A stretch of DNA of 64,000 nt, from positions 35,789,896-35,853,895 of the forward strand of contig NC_067206.1 of assembly GCF_026262505.1 (NCBI RefSeq). Reading direction: 5' to 3'. Source of the stretch: Trichomonas vaginalis G3. Its lineage: Eukaryota; Parabasalia; Trichomonadida; Trichomonadidae. Positions 46,563-55,879 of this stretch are shown here, in pieces. A model generated the notes under the pieces. The model worked only from the letters and a program-made list of their open reading frames with translations. It did not search any database and was not told where the DNA came from. A program made the translations under genes and the position numbers. Position 1 is the stretch's first letter, and the number at the start of each line of letters is the position of its first letter.

Positions 46563-47141
46563 ATGTCCGACGTCCCACCAACCGAGCCCATTCCCAAACC
46601 AGAGGAACCTAAAGCACCAGCCCCTGCACCTCAGTTCCAGCAAGTCCCTCCACCAAATTACTACCAATTTCCACCTCAAGGTTACTACCAATTTCCACTA
46701 CAAGGCTTCCCGAACTACCCTCCTCAGCCTATGCCTTACTTCCCCAACCCTTGGATGTTCCAGCAAGCTCCACCCCAGCAATTCCAATTCCAATCTCAAT
46801 CGAAGAGAGACCAAGAGTTCGAAGAAGGTCTGAACCGCTTACGCAAAGATTATGCCACAGCCCCTATGGAAGACGACAGGCTTTCAGTCTCTTCCCTAAA
46901 GTCGACCGATTCGACTCGTACCACAGATTCGGTTCGTGACCGTGAAGACTACCTCAAGCAGTCTGAGAGACTCTTCATCCTACAGCCATTTACAGTTGGA
47001 GCTCTCAAGAACATGCGCAATTACGAAGGTCAGACACCAGCTGGAGACCGCAAAACAGACGTACTCGCAAGAGCAGTCCAACTGGTCAAGACAAAGACTG
47101 AGATAGTCGACTTCATTCTTGCAGCTTGCCCATACAAGTAA
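46563..47141 (+). CDS. 192-aa Pro/Gln-rich protein, right copy
   Basis: Same protein as 18240-18818 with a few substitutions. MSDVPPTEPIPKPEEPKAP start, PPQGYYQFPLQGFPNYPP low-complexity part, helical C-terminus ending DFILAACPYK. Open frame. Confidence 0.6.
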   Translation: MSDVPPTEPIPKPEEPKAPAPAPQFQQVPPPNYYQFPPQGYYQFPLQGFPNYPPQPMPYFPNPWMFQQAPPQQFQFQSQSKRDQEFEEGLNRLRKDYATAPMEDDRLSVSSLKSTDSTRTTDSVRDREDYLKQSERLFILQPFTVGALKNMRNYEGQTPAGDRKTDVLARAVQLVKTKTEIVDFILAACPYK

Positions 47142-47170
47142 AAAAAATAAACAATTACGAGTTAAACTTT

Positions 47171-47371
47171 TTACTCTTTCTTTTCTGAGTTGTTTAGAGC
47201 TGGTTTCTCTTGTAGGAACCTTTCGTACTCTTCCATGGTCATGTAATTGCGAATTTGGTACGCAATTCCAGGTTCGTTGTTTTTGAACCTTACGTATGTA
47301 ACGCTTCCATCCTCCTCAGGGAAGTAAGCTGCTAACATCTGACCAAGTTTTCTCGGTGACTCGGAGCTCAT
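47171..47371 (-). CDS. 66-aa protein, right copy
   Basis: Matches 18011-18211. It marks the inner edge of the arm shared by both elements; homology ends near 47420. Confidence 0.6.
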   Translation of the reverse strand: MSSESPRKLGQMLAAYFPEEDGSVTYVRFKNNEPGIAYQIRNYMTMEEYERFLQEKPALNNSEKKE

Positions 47372-47422
47372 AAAAATGTCACTTTTTAAACGTTAAGTTT
47401 TTAGTCTTATTTTACCCTTTGT

Positions 47423-47617
47423 TTACCCTTTGTTTACCCTTTGTTTGTCAAGGTAGTATTGGAGTGCAATTTCTCCAAATTCTCTGTGTCGGAGTTCTTC
47501 AGCATTTTCCAAGGTGTTCCTGGAGAACTCAAAGAAGTTGTCAAGAACATACTGCCATGCTGCTCTTCTGAGTTCGTCGGTATTTTGGAAGTGTTGCACC
47601 TTCGAGTCTTCGGACAT
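47423..47617 (-). CDS. 64-aa helical protein
   Basis: MSEDSKVQHFQNTDELRRAA start and ENAEELRHREFGEIALQYYL near the end. Unrecognised. ATG at 47617 is chosen. It is present only in Mav-R and lies just beyond the arm B homology; three short TTTACCCTTTG units follow its stop. Confidence 0.5.
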   Translation of the reverse strand: MSEDSKVQHFQNTDELRRAAWQYVLDNFFEFSRNTLENAEELRHREFGEIALQYYLDKQRVNKG

Positions 47618-47640
47618 GAAAAAATAACACTTTTTCAGCA

Positions 47641-47702
47641 AAAATAATGTTTATGTTAGAATGTTACATCTAACATGTTTTCTAACACGTTTTCTAACAT
47701 GG
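47641..47702. repeat. AGATCT-family palindrome, word GTTAG
   Basis: Reverse orientation: AATGTTTATGTTAG, then GTTACATCTAAC centre and two more CTAAC words. Confidence 0.75.
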
Positions 47703-47739
47703 TCTAAAACTCTTGAAAATCATGAATTTTCCCGAAATA

Positions 47740-47792
47740 AAAAATAAAGTTGGTTTTTTTAAAAAAATATTTTTTATTTTTATTGTAAGAAC
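47740..47792 (+). promoter_or_regulatory. AATAAAGTTGGTTTT promoter box
   Basis: Counterpart of the boxes at 4840, 6263 and 6964, with one change, directly before the shared gene. Confidence 0.6.
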
Positions 47793-48707
47793 ATGTTAGC
47801 AACAACAGCACCAAACTCGTTAGTCATGAACCCAACTTCAATGTTAGTAGAGATGAAAAGCTTCATTCCTTCTTCATATACTTTCGAAACAAAAATCCAG
47901 AAGATAAAGCAAGAACTTTTAACAAGTAATTTAGACTGTAGTGCGAAAGATGAAACAAATGAACAGTATCTTTATGAAATGCAGGACATTATTGACCATT
48001 TACCCAAATTGCCTGAAATCCAACAACAAAAACTAACCATTCCCGAATTTGACGAAATAGAAGTCAAAGCAACTGACTCAGTAGAAATAAAGAAGTTCAT
48101 ACGAAAGGTAAACTATGAGTTTCTAGGATTTCATTGCAACCATAAGGTTATGGACAAAGATTGCGACATGGTATATAAGAACATCTCTGACCTTTACAAA
48201 TCCGAAGAATTTAAGACCTACGACAACTTTGTTTCGTTAGTTGCAAAATGTGTTTGGGAAATAAGAGATAAAGATAGTAGGGGTAAGGTATGGAACGAAC
48301 AAATAAAACCCGCTATGTTCGAGATGAAGAAAACCATTGACGCCTTAGTTGTTTTAGCAGGTAAGGTTTCAGAATATAACGCAAAAATGAACCCACAATG
48401 TTCTAAATGTAAAGCAGCAATGAGGAAATATAACTACTCCGTCAAAGAGATAGAACGTATGCGAAACGACTATGCAGATTTAAAGAAAGAAGCAGAAAAA
48501 CCAGCAGAAGATAAAATGGACATGTTAGCATTTCTGAACAAAAACTATCCAACAGCAGAAGATTTCCTTCTATCTGACGTCAAGAAGAAGTATAAAGAAA
48601 CTTTCGGTATCGTTAAAACATTCGATGTACTAAAAGAAGAAATTGAAGCTACGAAACTGTTTAGAGTCATGAACCATCGCAACATATACCATGTAAAACG
48701 CTTGTAA
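47793..48707 (+). CDS. 304-aa coiled-coil protein with Cys/His clusters, Mav-R copy
   Basis: Near-identical to the 4894 gene over its whole length, apart from the first few and last few residues. It retains CSKCKAAM and HCNHK...DKDCD. Open frame. It lies between GTTAG-class palindromes, whereas the Mav-L copy lies between GGTGAG-class palindromes. Function unknown; DNA binding through a zinc site is possible. Confidence 0.75.
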   Translation: MLATTAPNSLVMNPTSMLVEMKSFIPSSYTFETKIQKIKQELLTSNLDCSAKDETNEQYLYEMQDIIDHLPKLPEIQQQKLTIPEFDEIEVKATDSVEIKKFIRKVNYEFLGFHCNHKVMDKDCDMVYKNISDLYKSEEFKTYDNFVSLVAKCVWEIRDKDSRGKVWNEQIKPAMFEMKKTIDALVVLAGKVSEYNAKMNPQCSKCKAAMRKYNYSVKEIERMRNDYADLKKEAEKPAEDKMDMLAFLNKNYPTAEDFLLSDVKKKYKETFGIVKTFDVLKEEIEATKLFRVMNHRNIYHVKRL

Positions 48708-48712
48708 ATAGT

Positions 48713-48775
48713 TATGTTAGAAAACATGTTAGAAAACATGTTAGATCTAACATTCTAACATAAACATTATTTTTA
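48713..48775. repeat. AGATCT-centred palindrome, word GTTAG
   Basis: ATGTTAGAAAACATGTTAG direct words, AGATCT, CTAACATTCTAAC and TAAACATTATTTTT. Just after the stop of the 304-aa gene. Confidence 0.8.
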
Positions 48776-48818
48776 TTGAATTCCGTATGAAATTTCATGA
48801 ATTTTGTATGTTTTAGAC

Positions 48819-48881
48819 CATGTTAGAAAACATGTTAGAAAACATGTTAGATCTAACATTCTAACATAAACATTATTTTTA
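48819..48881. repeat. AGATCT-centred palindrome, word GTTAG
   Basis: Second tandem copy, followed by the same TATTGAATTCCGTATG tail as the copy before it. Confidence 0.8.
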
Positions 48882-48968
48882 TTGAATTCCGTATGAAATT
48901 TCATGAGTTTCCTCATATGCTTGCTTCCCTCGGAAAACCGAGAGAAGAACAGCGAGTAATGAAAAAAA

Positions 48969-49040
48969 CGCAGTCGCCAAAACTCATGAAAATCGTGAAG
49001 AACAGCGAGTAGTGAAAAAACCCTGGTCGCCAAAACTCTT
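48969..49040. pseudogene. Fragment shared with the KilA-type gene at 7019
   Basis: CAGTCGCCAAAACTCATGAA and AAACCCTGGTCGCCAAAACTC match about 7300-7370 in Mav-L. Here it is non-coding and isolated, so it is a leftover of a gene that Mav-R has lost. Confidence 0.6.
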
Positions 49041-49045
49041 TATTT

Positions 49046-49918
49046 TTATTGACTTTTTACAATTTGAACTTTGTTCGCGTAGATGTGAATTCTGAAAGAA
49101 GTATGAGGGTCTTGTATGACTTTGTACTTCTCCCATAGTTCATGTCTGTCAAACTTACCTGCCATGGACTCTTTCATAAGTTCCATGAAATCGTCTTCGG
49201 ACAATCCGGGGAAAAGTATGATATCAGTAAGTATTCTTTTAACATCCTTACTTAAACTCTTTGCTGTCTGTACACAAATGACAACTGAGATGTTAAAGTG
49301 TCTGAGCTTCTTAAGAATTCGACACATATCTTGTTCTCTGTTCTTTAACAAAGGATGAGAAGCAAAGTCATCTAAGATAAGAAGACATCTATGAGGGTAA
49401 GTCTTCCAATCGTACGATTGCAATTTCTTCGAAATGTATTCTATCTCTTTCTGTTTGTTTCTGAAGTGTTTCTTCTCTAATATTCTCTGCATTTCCTCAT
49501 TTGGGTCTTTAAACTTAGAATTTATATACTCATTTATAGCATTGTACTTCAAAACTCTTCTTTGGTACTTCTTTATCCAATCTAACAACTCAGAGTCTTT
49601 TATACATACTAACTTAGACTTTTTTATAATATCTTTGAACGAATTGACGGTTTGATCGAATTGACCAGATGTCGAACAAATAACAACCAACTCATAAAAT
49701 GGGTTCTTCTCATCTAGTTCTTGTTGTTGTGCAGCCATTTTAAGATAAGTGAAAGTCTTACCCGACCCAGGTGGTGCGATTAGACCTGTTATACCATTCT
49801 GAGCAAATAGGAACTTGTCATGTATGGGTTTTATCTGAGCATTTTCTAACTTCCTCTTGTTCTTGTTTAAAACATTCTCAAATTTCTTGTCAATGTCAGC
49901 AAACTTTTTTTCTAACAT
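49046..49918 (-). CDS. FtsK/HerA-type DNA packaging ATPase (A32-like)
   Basis: 290 aa from ATG 49918. Walker A GLIAPPGSGKTFT, Walker B CLLILDDFASHPLL and a following sensor block VVICVQTAKS are in the order of the A32-like genome packaging ATPases of Polintons and large DNA viruses. It would drive DNA into the preformed capsid. Open frame. It is divergent from the 151-aa gene across 36 bp. No counterpart is visible in the Mav-L part present here. Confidence 0.85.
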   Translation of the reverse strand: MLEKKFADIDKKFENVLNKNKRKLENAQIKPIHDKFLFAQNGITGLIAPPGSGKTFTYLKMAAQQQELDEKNPFYELVVICSTSGQFDQTVNSFKDIIKKSKLVCIKDSELLDWIKKYQRRVLKYNAINEYINSKFKDPNEEMQRILEKKHFRNKQKEIEYISKKLQSYDWKTYPHRCLLILDDFASHPLLKNREQDMCRILKKLRHFNISVVICVQTAKSLSKDVKRILTDIILFPGLSEDDFMELMKESMAGKFDRHELWEKYKVIQDPHTSFRIHIYANKVQIVKSQ

Positions 49919-49954
49919 ATTTTTAGAAAAATTAAAATTTTTATCTTTTTGAAA

Positions 49955-50410
49955 ATGTCTAGCGATTTCGCTATCTATATTCGAGACAAACTTTTTGACA
50001 GCAAAACATCTGTCGACCATAAAATCTTACATAGTGTAAACAAGAAAGGTGAATTTGTTCTAAAGTTCTGTTTCTGGGAATATGACAAGAACCATAAAAC
50101 ATTAGGCAGAGAAGTCTTTAAGTTTGTCAATGACAGACTTGTTGACAGAGATGACGCCGATTGGAAAGATGAAGTCCAACAAAAGTTCTTAGAATGCAAA
50201 GAAGGCACATGCGCTGTTCTTGAAGATGAAATAGAAAACAGAATAGATGAGCTATTAAAGGACAAAGAACTTTTACATAAATATGGTTCTGAGAAGTTTG
50301 ACATAACTCCACCAGAGAAGAAGAAGAAGAGAGAAAAGAAAGAAAAGAAAGTAGAAGAAGAGAAGAAAGAACCAGAGCCAGTTCCAGAGAAAAAGAAATT
50401 TGACATGTAA
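49955..50410 (+). CDS. 151-aa Lys/Glu-rich-tail protein
   Basis: MSSDFAIYIRDKLFDSKTSV start, a compact first 110 residues (FVLKFCFWEYDKNH), and a highly charged tail (KKKKREKKEKKVEEEKK). Unrecognised. Divergent from the packaging ATPase and convergent with the next gene (16 bp). Confidence 0.6.
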   Translation: MSSDFAIYIRDKLFDSKTSVDHKILHSVNKKGEFVLKFCFWEYDKNHKTLGREVFKFVNDRLVDRDDADWKDEVQQKFLECKEGTCAVLEDEIENRIDELLKDKELLHKYGSEKFDITPPEKKKKREKKEKKVEEEKKEPEPVPEKKKFDM

Positions 50411-50426
50411 AAATAAAATTTTATTT

Positions 50427-50846
50427 TTAGAACATTTCTGGGTCAATGTCAATGTTCTCTTCCTCTTTAGGGGCAAACACTGGCTTAGACTCTAAAATCT
50501 TTTTACCCAATTTACCTTGAACTTCAACTATCTTAGACTCATAATATTCATAGTCGTCTGCTTTCTTTGGTTCATAAGGTATAACAAGTTTGTATGCTTT
50601 GCCTTCTTTAAGGTTTGAGAACCTTCTGTCAAAATTTTCTTTGACTGCTAACAAACCTTCTATGTCTAAGTCTTCAAATTTCGCACCATTTTTAGTCACA
50701 ATAGCAAACTTAACTGGTTCGATGTTCCAAACTTTGTCAAATGTAGACTTTTCAAAATGGTAGAAGTAAACATTCAAATAAGCGAATGGGTCTAGTTCTT
50801 CTTTGACTTCTGTCATGTACTTATTTACTGAAATATATTTCGTCAT
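50427..50846 (-). CDS. 139-aa protein
   Basis: Begins MTKYISVNKYMTEVKEE, closely matching the start of the 77-aa protein next to it (MAKFISVNKYMSEVKDN). The body has YKLVIPYEPKK and an acidic tail ENIDIDPEMF. Open frame. Unrecognised; lies among replication genes, so a DNA-binding role is conceivable. Confidence 0.55.
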   Translation of the reverse strand: MTKYISVNKYMTEVKEELDPFAYLNVYFYHFEKSTFDKVWNIEPVKFAIVTKNGAKFEDLDIEGLLAVKENFDRRFSNLKEGKAYKLVIPYEPKKADDYEYYESKIVEVQGKLGKKILESKPVFAPKEEENIDIDPEMF

Positions 50847-50894
50847 CTTTTCTATCGGATAAAAAAATATTTTTTTAAAATTTACTCAGAAAAA

Positions 50895-51128
50895 TTATTT
50901 CTTTCTATATTTGCCATTCCGAACTTCGAAAAGATGTTTTATACCAGCATAGAATTTTTCTCTAGAGCTTGGTCTTTTATCGTTTTCATGACAATATTTT
51001 CTATATTCTTCATATAAAGCCTTTTTTTCATACATTTCATAAGGACAATCTAACCAGAATAGCGCATATCCATTTTCGTTATCTTTGACTTCTGACATGT
51101 ACTTGTTTACTGAGATGAATTTTGCCAT
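50895..51128 (-). CDS. 77-aa chimeric small protein
   Basis: The first ~16 residues match the 139-aa protein's start, whereas the last ~40 (LYEEYRKYCHEND...FEVRNGKYRKK) match the C-terminus of the SF3 helicase (LYDEYKQYCQEYG...LDVQNGVYTKK). It may therefore carry the D5-type C-terminal DNA-binding module alone. Upstream leaders of all three genes share TTTTCTATCGGATAAAAAAA. Confidence 0.6.
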   Translation of the reverse strand: MAKFISVNKYMSEVKDNENGYALFWLDCPYEMYEKKALYEEYRKYCHENDKRPSSREKFYAGIKHLFEVRNGKYRKK

Positions 51129-51165
51129 CTTTTCTATCGGATAAAAAAAATATTTTTTTTAAAAT

Positions 51166-52400
51166 TTACTCATAAAAATTTTTCTTTGTATATACGCCGT
51201 TCTGAACGTCTAAAAGATTTTTGACATTTGCCAAGAATGTTCGTTTAGACGCTGTCATATAACCATATTCTTGACAATATTGTTTATATTCATCGTACAA
51301 TGACCTTTCATCTAATGACACAAAGTCAGTTTCATCTATAAACAGTTCATATACACTCTTGTTTGCTTCTAACAATGTTTGTCTCTCTTCGGTATATGGA
51401 ATTTGTCTTGGATTGAACTTAGAAATATCTAATGTCATGAAATATGAGAACAAGTGGTTGTAAAAGTCAGATGTCAAAGTTTCTGCTAAGTCGTCAAAAT
51501 ATTCTGTATCTTGCATATGAGCTTCTGACGTTCTGACAACTACATATCTTCTGTCAGAACTTTCTAACTTCATCGGAACGGCGTTGTTTGAAACCATGAT
51601 GAAATTTGCAACATTTTCACAAACTCTTTGGTCTTTATATTTTCTTTCAACAACTCCAACTTTGTCTGTTATAAGACTCTTCAAAGCATCTGAGTTTAAA
51701 ACCTTTGTTGTATCTATACTTTGAAGTTCGTTACATACTATAAGTTTCATATTCTCTATTGAAGAGTTAAATTTACCGCAGATGTTTTCTAAGTTTGTCA
51801 TATTAGGGTTCGAATAGCCCTCTAACAGTTTGCATAAGATATCTGTAAAGAAAGTGTTCTTACCAGTTCCTTGCTTTCCAATTATAATGAGAGCAGTTTC
51901 ATTTTTAGCACTTGGATATTGTAAGATGTTTGCAAACCAACATAAGATATACTCATAGACTCTTTCGTTTCCATTGCATATAATTTCTTTGACATAGTCT
52001 AACCAAGCTTCTATAATATTTTCTTTCCATTCTACTTGTTCGTATTTATATCCAGTGAAGATAGAATAGAAGTTTGGAGATGGTGTATAAAACTTTATAC
52101 CACGAACTGAAAAATCTTCTAACTTTGACAATAAAATATCCCAAGCATCTAACATCTTCATGCCAACCTGTACGACTTTTATTTTCTTAAGTTTCTGTCT
52201 ACATTCTTGTTCTGAAACTATTGTTGCTCTTGGTTTGTTAAAGACAACATCCCATTCTTTCATAACATAACATTCTGGGCAGAGTCGACATAAATGACTA
52301 AACGTTTCAAATTCTCGACTGCTTTGTTATAGTCTCTAAATGGACACATATTTCTGAACGCTTGGAAGTCATAAAAATCTGAAACGTCTATTCTGTACAT
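51166..52400 (-). pseudogene. Superfamily 3 helicase (D5-like primase-helicase C-terminal type)
   Basis: Walker A GKQGTGKNTFF, Walker B-like MKLIVCNEL, and motif C-like FIMVSNNAVP followed by SSDRRYVVV are diagnostic of SF3 helicases of the D5/primase type. The C-terminus has a D5-like winged-helix stretch (LYDEYKQYCQEYG). Likely replicative helicase of the element. Mavericks often carry such a gene. Not whole, though the ATPase domain lies in an open frame of 365 codons. Confidence 0.8.
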
Positions 52401-52428
52401 TTTTATAAAAATAAAAAAAATATTTTTT

Positions 52429-53237
52429 TTATTCTTGACTTTGTTGTTGCATTTGTTCCATTTGTTGCATTTGTTGTTCTTGAGCTATTTGTTGGTTGAA
52501 GTTGTTCTTGTAATACAATACTTTCACCAGTTGCATCTTCCAATTCGAAACTTTCTGCCGTCATTGACAAATACATAGGACATAAAAGTTTTACAGGAAC
52601 AAAGTTTGCGTCAACTAAGGTTAAGTTTATGTTTGCTAAAGTGTTTGAGTTTACTAAAGCTGAAAACTCTGCATTCGAATGAACAATAGGCAAACCAGCA
52701 GAGAAAGTGTTGTTTATACCGCATGAGTATCTTTTGGTCATAGTAGTTTCTGTCAACATTCGAATAGCACTTTGAACCTAAGTTTGAAACAATATATAAA
52801 ATAGGTGTACTTAAAGTCAATGGAACAGACATTCCTTGTATGACACCTTTTCCTGTTTATAGGAAACTGTTGGTAGTAAAAACCAGAAAATAAGTTTTGT
52901 ATTATAGCTCATATCGTTATAGTAAACTCAGTCGGACATCCAAACATAATGAAACCTGCTCTAGTTGCAGCACATGTTACATCCGTCCTTAAAGTATTAA
53001 ATAAGTCAACAAACCTGTTGGTGGTATATCTGAGTAAGTATCTTCAAAGAAGTATTTTTTACCATTCACAACAACAAAGTCTTCTGGTGTCAAAAGAGCA
53101 AAACAGGCTTTAGTCGTCATTGTGTTTAAGGTTAGTTTACAATATCGTCCTTGAGGACTTTGTAAGTTTGTTGTTATAGAATTATATGACTCAGGGTTTT
53201 TAGTCGTAATAGTATAAACCATTATATCTTCTGCCAT
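52429..53237 (-). pseudogene. Minor capsid-like gene region
   Basis: Starts MAEDIMVYTITTKNPESYNS; further blocks FALLTPEDFVVVNGKKY and PVKLLCPMYLSMTAESFELE. Beta-rich, Gln/Thr-rich tail. Its position just before the major capsid region suggests a penton or minor capsid protein; inference. Not whole. Confidence 0.45.
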
Positions 53238-53241
53238 TTAC

Positions 53242-53337
53242 TTAGCAAATAAATTTTAATGAAATGTTGTGGTCGTCAAATATTTTTATGACGTCTGGGA
53301 AACTATATTTTAAGTTCAACGTTTCACCTCCTTTCAT
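53242..53337 (-). CDS. Possible 31-aa peptide
   Basis: MKGGETLNLKYSFPDVIKIF... in the gap between two minus-strand genes. Could be chance or a remnant; nothing recognised. Confidence 0.25.
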   Translation of the reverse strand: MKGGETLNLKYSFPDVIKIFDDHNISLKFIC

Positions 53338-53359
53338 AACGTATATCTTGTCAATGACA

Positions 53360-53825
53360 TTATATGAAAACACCACAGCAAGCAATGTCGGGTTCTATTT
53401 CTTTGATGTTTATATCGTCTGCCTCTGTCAAAAGTTTCAATAGTTCTTTCAAAACTTCACGAGGTGCGATGACATATGAGTTACTTTTACAGGGTTGTGT
53501 TCGACCAAGTTTAACAATTATACCTAAAGCTTGACAAATCTTCTCCTGAGTTTTAAGTTTGTCTTTAAGTTGTTGGTAGTCGTTTCGAATATCTGCAACA
53601 GAACTTAACTCTCTGCTAACTTCAGGGTATGTTGGTTGTTCTTTTACAGGAAACAATTGTTATACCATCTTCGTCCTCGTATGGTTTCCCCACTTCAACA
53701 TCTCTTTCTTTGACATTGACAACAACACTTTGACTGTTTGTTTGAGTTGGTGAATTTAACTTCACATCTGCCACCGCCATTAAACCTTTTGAAACACTCA
53801 CGCTTCTATTTTTCGGAAATGACAT
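53360..53825 (-). pseudogene. ~150-codon Mav-R gene
   Basis: Starts MSFPKNRSVSVSKGLMAV; later blocks include NDYQQLKDKLKTQEKICQ (coiled coil) and NSYVIAPREVLKELLKLL. Unrecognised. Not whole. Divergent from 53843. Confidence 0.5.
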
Positions 53826-53842
53826 TTTACTTAGAATAAAAG
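53826..53842. promoter_or_regulatory. 17-bp divergent promoter spacer
   Basis: TTTACTTAGAATAAAAG between two ATG codons, the fourth instance of this arrangement. Confidence 0.5.
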
Positions 53843-54262
53843 ATGGACGTATTCGAGTATCTCTTCGAATTGAAGCAAAACAAAGTTTACACACACAAAC
53901 AATACAAATACATTGACAGAATAGTTCTTTACACAAACAATGGAAAATGTTATAGAATAGCAGTCTTTGCTGAACCAAAATATTTTCATAAAGCAAAGAA
54001 AGTTGGTATAACCGAGATGGTGAAAGTTCTTGAAGCAGACAAAAATATAACAACAAAACTTACAGATATTTCTAAAGGAAAGTTTTATAAACAATTTTAT
54101 GTCAAAACTGGCGTACTGTCAATATTTGACGGAGAGAAGTCAGTTCAAGAACAACTTACTGACCTGCTGCCAAAATCTGCTCGATGGAAGCTGTCGTTAT
54201 GCCAATCTGAGGAGCCCCAGCAGGTTTCATCGAACGAATCTTCAAAAGAGCATCTTCCGTGA
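53843..54262 (+). CDS. 139-aa protein whose 3' end overlaps the major capsid gene
   Basis: MDVFEYLFELKQNKVYTHKQ, IVLYTNNGKCYRIAVFAEPK and YFHKAKKVGITEMVKVLEA. Unrecognised, basic alpha/beta pattern. Open frame. Its last ~107 bp lie antisense over the end of the major capsid gene, so its true end may be shorter if the overlap arose by decay. Confidence 0.5.
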   Translation: MDVFEYLFELKQNKVYTHKQYKYIDRIVLYTNNGKCYRIAVFAEPKYFHKAKKVGITEMVKVLEADKNITTKLTDISKGKFYKQFYVKTGVLSIFDGEKSVQEQLTDLLPKSARWKLSLCQSEEPQQVSSNESSKEHLP

Positions 54263-55771
54263 AAAGTGCTATTGGTTTTGTAAACTTCTTTGCTCTCAGT
54301 TCATCTGGACCGTCTCTGTCACCAGTATATTGTATTTGTACAGTACCAACAGTTGAAATACCACCCATAAAGTCTTCTGAGTCAGCAAATGGAATGCCAA
54401 GCCAAAAGTTTGAACGGTCTCCATTTGTATATTGAGTTTTTTGACCTCCTGTATGAGTCCATACTTTCACATATGGCATAATAGAACTTTGCATTTCAGG
54501 GTTAATGGTTGTTGTGAAGTTTGTTGTTAAAGTTCATAGCATCTAATGTCAAGTTGTATGACCTCATATCCTCAACTGTAGAATATTCTTCTCTTGGATA
54601 ATATTTGCCATCTATGTTTATATGGTATTTAATACCAGGGTTGTAGAAGCAAGAATAGTCATTTATAGTTCGTCTGAACAGTACAAACATAGTATCTGCA
54701 TGTTTATTGCAGTTGTTAAGGCAATATCTGTTCTTGCACCTGGGTTAGCACTTTGGTTTCCAACTTCACCTGCAAAGTCTTTGACAGATATTTGGTGTAT
54801 AGGGAACATAAGTGGAACTGCAATATATTTGGCAGCTAAAGCATTTGAAATATCTGGGTCCAACATATAGACTGCAAGTCTGCTTTCTATTCTCTTGCAT
54901 TCAAACTTTTCGCATGTAAACTTAACTGGGCTGGTCCAAGCATCTCCAGCAGCATTGAAATAATAGTTTACTTCAGTGTTGAGGTTTGAGAAACCAAAGT
55001 CTAAGTCAACTTTGTCTTTGCAAAATTCGGCGAATGACGTTTTATTTGTTCCCTTTACGTCTGTAAGAGTGAATGGGTCTTGTGTTGTGTTGCAATGACT
55101 AAGTTATTTTTGCTTGGGGTGAGTTCGATAGAAATTTTTTCCTGCCCAGTTTGGCAAGTATCTTAAAAACCTGAAGATGAGGAAAGATGACAAAGGAACT
55201 CTAAGTTTCAGTTTTACTTTAGTGGCAGCATTTCCATCTGAACCAGAAAGGTTAACATAAACTCCTGGAACGTTAGGGTCAAGTCTTCTTATTTTCTCAA
55301 TAGTTGCATACTGGTCTGTTTGTTCTCTAGCTTGTGGTTGTACTGAGTTTCTCAAAGCGAACCATTCATAGTTTGCCCATGTTACTGTTTGAACTAAGTC
55401 AGAGTTAGAATATATCTTATATCCCATAAAAACTTCTGGAGCATATTGGTATCCGACATAGAAAATTCCATTGCAACCTTTCTTGTCAGACAACTTGGCA
55501 GAAGGTTTTATTTCAATGTCTTGTTTCCACGTATAGAATGAGTTTGTCAATAGAAATAATATGAAACCTGTCGCATGCAATATCTACTGTTGTTGAAGAA
55601 CCTTCTCCAAACTCACCTACGTTTCCATAAGAAACAGCAGTTGTATATTCGTAAGTTCCAGGAACTATTTCTGACCTTCTAATGGCATTGTCGCATTCGT
55701 TATACCATTCGGAAACATTTCCATTCATAGCATCCAAAACTGTTGGCGTTTATATTCTGAGCGGCGTACAT
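54156..55771 (-). pseudogene. Major capsid protein gene, Mav-R lineage
   Basis: Blocks FYVGYQYAPEVFMGYKIY, VKLKLRVPLSSFLIFRFLRY and WLGIPFADSEDFMGGIST correspond to strands of the double jelly-roll hexon-like capsid protein (compare LRLRIPVRRFLPLEAIRFIP at 14937). Length is about that of other Maverick capsid genes. A clearly different lineage from the Mav-L capsid. Not whole. Confidence 0.75.
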
Positions 55772-55879
55772 TTCATATGAGTAAAAATATAGAATAGTTG
55801 GATTTATATGTCATAATAGAACCCACTCCGACCAAGCTTTACTTTCTTCCTGACTGAGTTTTTTAACTCTTCTTTTTTC

